NCBI GenBank assembly: GCA_020047885.1
Contig: JAIFNF010000120.1
Coordinates: 1 to 30,710, forward strand
DNA: 30,710 bases
Direction of reading: 5' to 3'
Origin: Gammaproteobacteria bacterium
Lineage (GTDB): Bacteria; Pseudomonadota; Gammaproteobacteria; Competibacterales; Competibacteraceae
Shown here: piece by piece, positions 1 to 10,891 of the stretch
Layout: every line of letters begins with the position of its first letter
Numbering within the stretch: position 1 is the first letter of the stretch
The notes under the pieces: generated by a model
The model's database searches: none
The model's input: only the letters and a program-made list of their open reading frames with translations
What the model was told of the DNA's origin: nothing
Translations under genes and position numbers: made by a program

Positions 1-330
1 GCCTGGATGCCGTTACTGGGATTGCTGCTCACCCTGCTGGCCGCGCTGTGGCGCTATAGCCGACGACTGGGACCGCTCTTGACGCCTCGTTCCAGTGAAC
101 AGCGGCGATTGGCGGAACATCTGCAAGCCAGTTCCCGGTTCCTGTGGCGACACGGTGCCGGGCCGATGCTATTGCAAGCGGCTCGTCACTACACTCAACG
201 CCGACGTGATCGCCGCTGGCCCGAATCGTCGTCCGAACCTGCCATGTTCGAACAATCGGATCAGCCGCTGAATGAGCGTGAATTGATCCATACTGTGCAA
301 ACCCTGCAACGCCTGAACCGTCGCCCATGA
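1..330 (+). CDS. C-terminal part of a DUF4350-like membrane-anchored protein (partial)
   Basis: This is the 3' end of a gene entering from the left edge; the frame is open from base 1 to the TGA at 328-330. It starts with one hydrophobic segment (MPLLGLLLTLLAALW) followed by a basic, cytoplasmic-looking tail rich in Arg and Gln, including the stretch SSRFLWRHGAG. A membrane segment followed by a 'LAEHL..SSRFLWR' tail, directly before a MoxR ATPase, is the arrangement I associate with DUF4350 proteins in MoxR/DUF58/DUF4129 operons. The stop overlaps the next start as ATGA, so the two are probably translationally coupled. The family name rests on context and a short fragment and is tentative; the function is unknown. 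Confidence 0.55.
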   Translation, partial: AWMPLLGLLLTLLAALWRYSRRLGPLLTPRSSEQRRLAEHLQASSRFLWRHGAGPMLLQAARHYTQRRRDRRWPESSSEPAMFEQSDQPLNERELIHTVQTLQRLNRRP

Positions 331-1331
331 ACACACCTATCGATATTTCCCCCGCTGTCCCGCCCACGGCTGAGGAGCTGCAAACCGCCTGGGATCTGCT
401 GCAAACCCTGCGCACTGAAATCAGCCAGGCGCTGATTGGTCAATCGGCCATTGTTGACCAGGTGCTGATTGCGCTGGGCGCGGCGGGTCATGTCTTGATC
501 GAAGGTGTGCCGGGTCTGGGTAAAACCTTGTTGGCGCGGGCGCTGGCGGCCTGCATCAAGGCTCGGTTCGCCCGGATCCAGTTCACCGCCGACCTGATGC
601 CCAGCGATGTCACCGGCCATGCGCTGTACAACCTGCGCGAAGAGCGGTTTGAAATTCGCCGGGGGCCGGTGTTCTGCCATGTCCTGCTGGCCGATGAGAT
701 CAACCGCGCCCCGGCCAAAACGCAGGCAGCGCTGCTGGAAGTCATGCAGGAAGGCCAGGTCACGATTGAAGGCGAATCCTTTGTCCTGCCGCCGCCATTT
801 ATGACGCTGGCGACGCAGAATCCTATTGAACATGAAGGCACTTATCCACTGCCCGAGGCGCAACTGGATCGCTTTCTGCTGAAAATCCAGATCGACTATC
901 CCAGCGCTGCTGAAGAAGCAGCATTGCTGCGTTCGGTGACGGGCAGTCGAGTCGGCGACAAACTCGACGTGTCGCGAGTGCAGGTAGTCACCGATCCCGA
1001 GGCCGTGCTGAATCTGCAACAGATCACCGCCCGGTTGCGGCTGGACGATGCGGTGCTGGATTATGTAGTGCGCCTAGTCACTGCGACCCGCAAGACGCCC
1101 GGTTTCGTCATTGGTGCCGGACCGCGTGGCGGCATTGCGCTGATCCGCGCCGCCCGTGTGCAGGCGTTGCTCAATGGCCGCGATTTTGTGACCCCGGATG
1201 ACGTGAAAAGCATCGTCAAACCGGCGTTGCGCCATCGGCTGGCGCTGGCGGCAGAGTATGAAATGGAGGGTGCGCAAGTCGATGACGTGCTGGAGGAGTT
1301 ATTGCGACGGGTTGCCGCGCCGAGGGTGTAG
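327..1331 (+). CDS. MoxR-family AAA+ ATPase
   Basis: A 334-residue AAA+ ATPase of the MoxR type, the usual full length. Visible motifs are Walker A GVPGLGKT (residues 60-67), Walker B LLADEI (about 120-125, with D123 and E124), sensor 1 in LATQNPIEHEGTYPLPEAQLD (Asn165), the arginine-finger region DRFLLK (about 181-186), and sensor 2 in GPRGG (about residue 266). MoxR proteins act as chaperone-like ATPases, usually with VWA or DUF58 proteins, in metal insertion or envelope stress. The start overlaps the upstream stop by four bases (ATGA). The usual downstream DUF58 gene is absent: after a 96-base gap comes the 3' end of an oppositely oriented defence operon. Family assignment is secure; the client is unknown. 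Confidence 0.93.
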   Translation: MNTPIDISPAVPPTAEELQTAWDLLQTLRTEISQALIGQSAIVDQVLIALGAAGHVLIEGVPGLGKTLLARALAACIKARFARIQFTADLMPSDVTGHALYNLREERFEIRRGPVFCHVLLADEINRAPAKTQAALLEVMQEGQVTIEGESFVLPPPFMTLATQNPIEHEGTYPLPEAQLDRFLLKIQIDYPSAAEEAALLRSVTGSRVGDKLDVSRVQVVTDPEAVLNLQQITARLRLDDAVLDYVVRLVTATRKTPGFVIGAGPRGGIALIRAARVQALLNGRDFVTPDDVKSIVKPALRHRLALAAEYEMEGAQVDDVLEELLRRVAAPRV

Positions 1332-1427
1332 GTCGTCCCCGTCAGCCAGGTCAAAACGAGCAGGATCCAGTGCTAAAGGGGCGGCGGCGGGATTTTGCCC
1401 TGTTCCACCATTCAGCCCGGATTCCTG

Positions 1428-4400
1428 TTAATCCGTCTCAAAGCCGTGACTGGTCAGCCGCAAAGTCCGGCTGTTCTCGGTCACGGTGCGTATCACATGA
1501 TCCGGCGCTCCCTGGGGGATCTGGGCTTCGATTTCCAGGGTCACCGTCACGGTGGCGCCGACCAAGCCCGCCAGATGAGCAATGACTTCTTCGGCAATTT
1601 TGCTGGCGTCGCGGCCCACCCGGGTCGGGTCAAGCGTGGCGCTGCCGTGGAAGTGCTTGGCCTGGAGTGGCGGCGGCGGCTTCACCGGGTCCGGGGGGCC
1701 GGGCTTGGGCGGGGGAGTTCTATCGCCGCCGCCGGTTGTCGTGCTGGTTGTCGGGCCGGGCGGTTTCGGATCGGGGGATATGGCGGCTGGGCGTTCGGCT
1801 TCCATCTGCCGGCGGGCCACCTCTGCTTTCACCAGTACGCCAGGCGTCGGGCTGTCAGCCAAGGTTACCTGTTGGCCGCTGCGTAAACCTTGGTAGCGAC
1901 CGGTGGCTTGGTCGTAGCGGTCGGCATAGGCGAAGCTGTCCTGTTCCCAGGTCAGCAGGGCTAAGCCCTCCCGGACTGCGGCCAACAGGACCGCTGGCTC
2001 CTTGAGGCGGGGCAGGTAGAGGTAGCTGGCGAAGTCTTCGATCAGTTGCTGAATGGCGACCGCCTCGCTACGCCACAGTGGAATCCGATCCATTTCCTGA
2101 CGCAACGCGCTCCCGGCCAAGGTGGTCACCAAGGAGTCGTCGGTGCGCAGCTTTTTGCTGGCGCGGACCGCCAGGGCATCCTGGCCGGTGAGGCGAGTGG
2201 CCGGCCATTCGATAGGGGTCTGAGGATCAGTCTGCCTCGGCGCCAGGAGCCATTGGTACGCCTCGGGAATCCGGGCGGTCACGGCGCTATCAGCCGAGGT
2301 CTTCTGCGTTTCGGCCTGCCGGACCTGGTGCGGGGAAAGATCGAGCGTTTCCCGCTCGGCCAGAATTGAGGCCCACGCCAGATAGCGGCGGGTGGCTTCA
2401 CCCAGGTCTTGCAGGCGGGTTTTGTCCACGGCCAAAAACACCAGGGTGTTGCGATAGCGGCGCGGGGTGTTGCCGCGCCGCTCCAGGATGGCCTGGGCGG
2501 CGACCTCGGCGGGACTGTGGGCGTCCTTGCTGTAGGGATAGTCAATCCCCAGCACCACCAATCGGGCGTCGAGATCGTCGGGCACGTCCTGCCCGGAGTG
2601 GGGGAGCGGGTGAATCCGGTTGAAATCCCCCAACTTGCGGAGATCGAGGCGCAAGCGCTGTTCCAGTTCGTGGGCGACGGCGTCCGGGTTGCGTTTGAAC
2701 TGCTCGGCCCGATCGTCGGCCAGCTTGGTCACGGTGGGCTGGGTCGCGTACCAGTAGCGGTTACCGTCCTGGTACAGATAGGTGGCGGCGGCCGCCAGCC
2801 GGCGCAGGGCGTCGCTGAACACCGCCGGCGTCTCGCCGGGTAGCAGGCAGCCGAGCTTGATCTGGCGATCTTCGATGCCCCGATTGGCCGCGGTTGCGGT
2901 GGGCGCGGACCCCAGATACACGGTGCGCGCTACCCGGCGGCAAGCGTGGTATTTGCCAAGGTTGGGCACCTCGCCATCCAGTCGCAATGGTAGGGCGTTA
3001 GGGCCATCGACGTCCTTGTCGATCACCGGCGTCCAGTTATCCGACAGGTAGCGGGTCAGCTCGAACTGGACCCGCGCGTCGTCAATGGGCAGATGGGCGG
3101 GCAGGATGAGTGGATTGCGATCGCCGCGCTCCCACAGACAGTGGATCACTGTCGCCATCAACCGCAACACGCCTCTCGTGCGCTGAAACTTCACCAGGGT
3201 CGACCAATCGGTATAGAGCCGGTCGAACACCTCTGGGTGAATCGGGTAGGCGGCCTTGATCCGCTTTTCATAGTCGGGATCGCGGCACTCCGGCGGAAAC
3301 TCAGCCTGTTGGGTGCGATAGAAATCGTAAAACGCCCGAGCCACGGTGTCGCGGGCCACAAACTGGATCGGTTCAACCAGGGGTTCAAACAGCCGGCGGC
3401 GGACGATTTCAAAGCCTTCTTCGGCGGTGGCCGGTCGCCAGGAGGACTCGACCCGCCCGACTGCGTTGCGTAGGCGATCCAGGGCCGTTCGACCACGCTC
3501 GCCACCGACCTCGACATCATCGGCTTGGGCGTGAGGCGATCCAGTCGTGTCGGAGGCCGGCAGGCTGATCACCAGCAGGCAGTGTTTGGCCAGCTTGGCC
3601 GACTCGGTGAGGACTTGGGCAAAGCTGAAATGGGTCTCGAAATTACCGGCGGGCAGATCGCTGGTGTCATGCAGTTGGCGGGCATAGGCCACCCATTCGT
3701 CGATCAGGATCAGGCATGGGCCGTAGGTGTTGAACAGTTCGCGCAGCCGGTCGCCGGGACTGGTGGCTCGCTCATCGTCGGCCCGGATCTGCTCGAACGC
3801 GGGTTTGCCGCCCAGTTGCCAGGCCAATTCGCCCCACAGGGTGCGAATCACGGTGCCGTCCGGCTTGGTGCTGGGATTGCCAGGGGAGAGCTTGTTGCCG
3901 ACCAGCACCACGCGGCGGACGGTCGGGGGTTGGGCGATCCCGGCCGCTTTCAGCACCGCGTCGATGCCGGGCAACTGGCCGGGTGCGATCCCGGAAAACA
4001 GGTGGTAGAGCGCCAGCATCGAGTGGGTCTTGCCGCCGCCAAAATTGGTTTGTAACTGCACCACCGGATCGCCACCCTGGGTGGCCAGGCGCTGGATCGC
4101 GCTGGTCAGCAACTGTTGCAGGCTTTCGGTCAGGTAAGTGCGGCGGAAGAACTCGACCGGGTCGCGGTATTCATCGCTGCCCTCGCCCAAGTGGACTTGC
4201 CAGAGGTCGGCGGCGAATTCGGCTTGCTGGTAGTGGCCGCTGGCCACATCCCGGTGAGGACTGACCACTTCGCGCCACGGTTTGAGGGTGCTGCTGACCG
4301 GGCTGTCGATGGTCGCGCCGGCGGTTTTGCGCTTTTCGCTGCGAGCCTGTTCGTCGAAGCGGACCCGGAGCAGTTCCATCTTGGCCTTGTCGATTTCATC

Positions 4401-4781
4401 GGCCTGGGGAGCGGAGATCGCGGTCAGCAGTCGCCCGGCGGAGTCCAGGGCGCGGTAGGCGTCGTCGGTGGAAAACGGGTTCTGATGCGCCCAGCGGTGA
4501 CGGATCTCCAGCAATTCGTTGATCAGGCTGCGTTCGGCCTTGCCCAGCACCTGCCGGAAAACGTCGCTCCATTTGCGATCCATGATCACCAACTGCACCG
4601 CGACATCCTGTAGCGCGTCGCCCTTGCTGGTGCCGAGCCGGGTGTCGGATAACAATTCGCGGACTTCAAAGGCCCAGTCCTTGCCCAACCCGGCTTTTAG
4701 CTCCCGTTCAACGAAGGGGCGCAGCCCGTCCTTGAGGAACTCCATCGCCTTGCTGACCCGTTCGTGATTGCTGATCGCCAT
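1428..4781 (-). CDS. DUF499 ATPase with N-terminal Swt1-like HEPN domain (defence-associated)
   Basis: A large P-loop ATPase of the DUF499 (COG1483) family, last gene of the defence operon. I start it at 4781 (MAISNHERVSKAM, 1117 residues) because AGGAG lies about eight bases upstream; the frame could extend to 4844. Residues 1 to about 125 look like a Swt1-type HEPN domain, with RHRWAH (R94-x4-H99) fitting the HEPN R-x4-6-H signature. Walker A is GGGKTH (248-253) and Walker B is LILIDEW (357-363). Near the C-terminus a Pro-rich linker (about residues 1000-1040) leads to a small alpha/beta domain. DUF499 proteins occur with DUF1156 methyltransferases and SNF2 helicases in defence islands; the exact job is unknown. 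The ATPase is clear. The HEPN call rests on one motif and position. Confidence 0.88.
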   Translation of the reverse strand: MAISNHERVSKAMEFLKDGLRPFVERELKAGLGKDWAFEVRELLSDTRLGTSKGDALQDVAVQLVIMDRKWSDVFRQVLGKAERSLINELLEIRHRWAHQNPFSTDDAYRALDSAGRLLTAISAPQADEIDKAKMELLRVRFDEQARSEKRKTAGATIDSPVSSTLKPWREVVSPHRDVASGHYQQAEFAADLWQVHLGEGSDEYRDPVEFFRRTYLTESLQQLLTSAIQRLATQGGDPVVQLQTNFGGGKTHSMLALYHLFSGIAPGQLPGIDAVLKAAGIAQPPTVRRVVLVGNKLSPGNPSTKPDGTVIRTLWGELAWQLGGKPAFEQIRADDERATSPGDRLRELFNTYGPCLILIDEWVAYARQLHDTSDLPAGNFETHFSFAQVLTESAKLAKHCLLVISLPASDTTGSPHAQADDVEVGGERGRTALDRLRNAVGRVESSWRPATAEEGFEIVRRRLFEPLVEPIQFVARDTVARAFYDFYRTQQAEFPPECRDPDYEKRIKAAYPIHPEVFDRLYTDWSTLVKFQRTRGVLRLMATVIHCLWERGDRNPLILPAHLPIDDARVQFELTRYLSDNWTPVIDKDVDGPNALPLRLDGEVPNLGKYHACRRVARTVYLGSAPTATAANRGIEDRQIKLGCLLPGETPAVFSDALRRLAAAATYLYQDGNRYWYATQPTVTKLADDRAEQFKRNPDAVAHELEQRLRLDLRKLGDFNRIHPLPHSGQDVPDDLDARLVVLGIDYPYSKDAHSPAEVAAQAILERRGNTPRRYRNTLVFLAVDKTRLQDLGEATRRYLAWASILAERETLDLSPHQVRQAETQKTSADSAVTARIPEAYQWLLAPRQTDPQTPIEWPATRLTGQDALAVRASKKLRTDDSLVTTLAGSALRQEMDRIPLWRSEAVAIQQLIEDFASYLYLPRLKEPAVLLAAVREGLALLTWEQDSFAYADRYDQATGRYQGLRSGQQVTLADSPTPGVLVKAEVARRQMEAERPAAISPDPKPPGPTTSTTTGGGDRTPPPKPGPPDPVKPPPPLQAKHFHGSATLDPTRVGRDASKIAEEVIAHLAGLVGATVTVTLEIEAQIPQGAPDHVIRTVTENSRTLRLTSHGFETD

Positions 4782-4827
4782 GTAGTCCTGCTCCTGTGGG
4801 GGTTTAGGGTCTGAGTGTGAGGGGGAT

Positions 4828-4855
4828 TTTATACTATTTATCAATAAATTATGAA
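4828..4855 (-). promoter_or_regulatory. possible promoter for the DUF499 gene
   Basis: On the minus strand, a strong -10-like TATAAA (top strand 4828-4833) lies 16 bases downstream of a weak -35-like TTCATA (4850-4855). It sits in a short AT-rich patch about 50 bases before the DUF499 start, in otherwise GC-rich DNA. This could let the HEPN/ATPase gene be transcribed apart from the upstream operon genes. The -35 match is poor. Confidence 0.35.
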
Positions 4856-4873
4856 TGTTATCTTTCTATTCAG

Positions 4874-4913
4874 ACCCCTCCCCCCAACCCCCTCCCCATG
4901 AATGGGGAGGGGG
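4874..4913. repeat. diverged copy (R1) of the palindromic repeat also found in the methyltransferase gene
   Basis: A C-rich arm is followed by a perfect 12-bp inverted repeat with a 2-base loop (core 4888-4913, CCCCCTCCCCAT then its reverse complement). It matches the layout of the three copies inside the methyltransferase gene but differs at several bases (CCCC for CTCC in the core). It lies in the gap between the antitoxin and DUF499 genes. The hairpin could affect transcription or mRNA stability; no U-tract follows, so it is not a classic terminator. Confidence 0.75.
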
Positions 4914-4964
4914 AGTACCACAGCTCACTGTTTCGCAAGACTCCCTCCCCATGGTGGAGCATGG

Positions 4965-5237
4965 CTATTGGCCGCTGTCTGCGAACAGGTCGCGTTCATG
5001 GGGAATGACGTTCATCGGCCGTTCGGCCATGAACTCCTCCGGGGCGTCGATGCTGTGGATCAGGGCCAGGAAGTCATCCCAGACCCTGGCGCCGGGCCGG
5101 GTGGACAGCACGACATCGCCGCTGGCCTCATCGCGACTGATGTAGACCTCCTCGCGGTCGAACCGAAATTCGCTCGGTAGGCGAACGGCCTGGCTACTGC
5201 CGGTTTTGAACAGATTGGCGGGGCGGGGAGCGGACAT
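4965..5237 (-). CDS. AbrB/SpoVT-fold antitoxin, VapB-like, without a partner toxin
   Basis: A 90-residue protein whose first 35 residues fit the swapped-hairpin AbrB/SpoVT DNA-binding fold of VapB/MazE-type antitoxins: NLFKTGSSQAVRLPSEFRF, then EEVYISRDEASGDVVLSTR. Such antitoxins bind their own operator and neutralise a VapC (PIN) or MazF toxin through the C-terminal tail, here acidic and hydrophobic (WDDFLALIHSIDAPEEF). The start at 5237 has CTGGAG upstream with good spacing. A VapC gene would be expected just downstream, but the 183 bases before the DUF499 start contain only a hairpin repeat and AT-rich DNA. It is therefore an orphan inside the defence operon and may act as its regulator or pair with another operon protein. 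Family assignment is good; the role is inferred. Confidence 0.8.
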   Translation of the reverse strand: MSAPRPANLFKTGSSQAVRLPSEFRFDREEVYISRDEASGDVVLSTRPGARVWDDFLALIHSIDAPEEFMAERPMNVIPHERDLFADSGQ

Positions 5238-5297
5238 GGCGGTTCTCCAGAAAGTGGGTAGTGACGCTGAACGGTTGCGGGATCACGCTCTGTGGGA

Positions 5298-8617
<3,320 letters not shown>

Positions 8618-8621
<4 letters not shown>

Positions 8622-10879
8622 GGCGACTCCGGTATCGTCCTGAGTAAGTCTTCAATCACCGGATCGATCATTGCTTCGTCAACATCGATGTTGGCGTTAT
8701 GAGCGACGTTGTGGGCTTGTTCTTCGGCGGACTGGGTTAATTTCCGCAGCAGCCCAATAATGATCAGTTCGAGATCCGCCAATCCTTCCAGGAGGTCTTT
8801 CTGGATGGTGCTGTAGATCGGCTGGGCGGATTGGAGAGCATTCGGTTCGAGATGACCGAGCATCCGTTGCTTCATACCGCTCCCATTTTCAAGCTTGGCA
8901 TTCCGGTAGGACGGGCGCATGTGGTGTTGCGCCACCAACGGCATTTTGGCCGCCAACTCCTGTCGCCGCTCCTGTACGATCCCAATCACCTGCCTTTTAG
9001 CGCTCTCCGCCAGGATGACCACCTTGTCCTGGAACCAAGCTAACTGACCCTCAATACCGGTGCTTGGTTTACCAAGCATCATCTCCACAATCAAACGAAT
9101 TTTCTCGCAGAATCCTTGACCGGACTCCGTTACCTGTAACACGAAATCGTCCGTTACTCGTCCAAGATCCTCGGTGAAATACCTCTCCCAGGAAACCGGT
9201 AAACGCGCCAGTAACGGTTCCGCCAAGTCCTCGTTAAAGTCATGGGTCTTTCCCGTTGTTGGACTCTTGAACATACCGTCTCGCTGGATAATCGCTCTTA
9301 GCGTTCCCCAGTGGATGCCCCGCCACCCTTCAACCGAGCGCGAAATACCTTGTATGCTCGATTGAAAGAGCGGTTGAGCCTTGTCCAGAAACAGGGTCCG
9401 GTGCACCTTGAAGCGGTCGTCGGCGCGTTCTCGAACCCGTTGGAGCTTGGTACAAAAATCTTGAAGTTCGCGCTGACATCGGGTTCTGGCTTCTTCGATG
9501 CGTTCGGTGGGAGCTTGGAGTCGGGCGCGAAAAAAAAAAGTCATTTCTTCGCGAAGTTGGGTTAACCGTTTCAGTGCGGTGTGCGCGTTATATCCCGTAC
9601 CCGTTTCTTCGCCGATGGTGGCAAGGTGTTCGTGAATTCCTGGTATCCCGGTGTCATTTTCGTCCTCCAATCCATAGTCCTTACGCAACCGGGCAATTTT
9701 CTTGATCTTGATGTAAGCGTTGGCCGAGGTGGTGTGGACCCGCACTTCACGCGCCATCTGGATCATCCGGGTCAAGGTGACATCTTCTTCCTGCTCTGAG
9801 GTTAGGTCTCTAACCATCTGCTCTAACTGATTTCGGGCCTCCTGCACGGTCTGGCTGCGATAGGCCCCGACCAGCTCAGCAGTGGAGCAATCTTCGGGTA
9901 GACCCAGTTGATCAGCGATGTGGGTATCGATGTCATCCGCCTTGGTGCCAACCAAGGACAGGGCATGGTAATTGCCGCCGAGTACCAGATTTCGGAGTAA
10001 TTTTTCCTCGTACAAAATGCGCTGAATATCGTCCGTCAACCCGCGAACCATCGAGAAAATCACCCACACAAAGGGGGCTGTTCGCAGAAATTCACGGGTG
10101 ACCTCGACCCGTGCCTCGTTAGGATCATTGAGTCCCGGTAGGTCGACCAGCTCAAGACCACCCGCCAGACAGGGATAGGTACCGACAATGTTGACCTGTT
10201 TTACCAGCGGCCACAGTGAGCCTTCACCCCGCGTTAATTGCCGGAGATACCCCAACATCTCTTTGGTACTGGTAAAGTTTTGCGTTTCGACCGAGTTCGC
10301 CTGAAAAATGCTTTCGACCTCAGTGGGTAGTGGCCGCCGCAACAATGCCTCGGGATGGGGCAATTCATCGCGGTTCAACCCATAGACCGCTTGAATACGT
10401 TTGCGCGCAGCGTCCGCGAGTCGCTTGCCTTCGGCCGGTCCTTCACGCGGCTCTTCGCCTTCACCAGGTCTGAGCGTAGCCACCAGATTTTTCAGATCAG
10501 CTTGCCATTCTTGCCGTGTCGCAAACTGTACCTGCACTTCACAGCGGGCATCTGGGGCATGGCGGACCGACGTGACGAACGCGGTACAAGGGGCCATAAC
10601 CCCGACGGGTAGAACTTCTTGGCCCAACACCGCATTGAGAAAGGTGGATTTTCCAGCGCCGGTGGTTCCCACCAAGGCGATTCTGATCCGATCTGTACTA
10701 TTGATCAGTCCACGAATCTGCCCAACTTCTTGACGCCACAAGTGGAGTTCTCTGGGGCAGTTGGCGGCAGCAAACGGTTCCAACTTCTCATTCATCCATT
10801 GGACCAGCCTTTCCGTTTCTGCCTGAGCCTGCATCAGCAGATGCTCGGAGCTTCGGGGAAGCAGGGGAACATTATTCAT
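8618..10879 (-). CDS. dynamin-like large GTPase
   Basis: A 753-residue protein with a full dynamin-type G domain: G1 GTTGAGKST (71-79), a G2 threonine in APCTAF (T99), G3 DLPG (246-249) and G4 TKAD (312-315). After the G domain come long helical, charged segments typical of a dynamin stalk (about residues 430-640). No obvious transmembrane hairpin is visible, so membrane contact, if any, would be peripheral or through a partner. Bacterial dynamins remodel membranes, and some have been linked to phage resistance. The gene starts 12 bases after the helicase stop and its own stop overlaps the methyltransferase start, so it is an integral operon member. A run of ten T in the coding strand (top strand A 9530-9539, near residue 447) could slip. 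Family assignment is strong; the role here is inferred. Confidence 0.88.
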
Positions 10880-10891
10880 TAATGGCGATCC

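Noticed and set aside
1370..1585. 71-residue plus-strand frame after moxR, considered as a DUF58 remnant
   Set aside because: It overlaps the DUF499 3' end, shows no DUF58 motif, and its composition follows the antisense of DUF499.
4504..4827. A 1.1-kb-scale set of long antisense frames opposite the DUF499, methyltransferase and helicase genes
   Set aside because: They are side effects of high-GC codon bias opposite strong genes. None shows family motifs or its own ribosome site.
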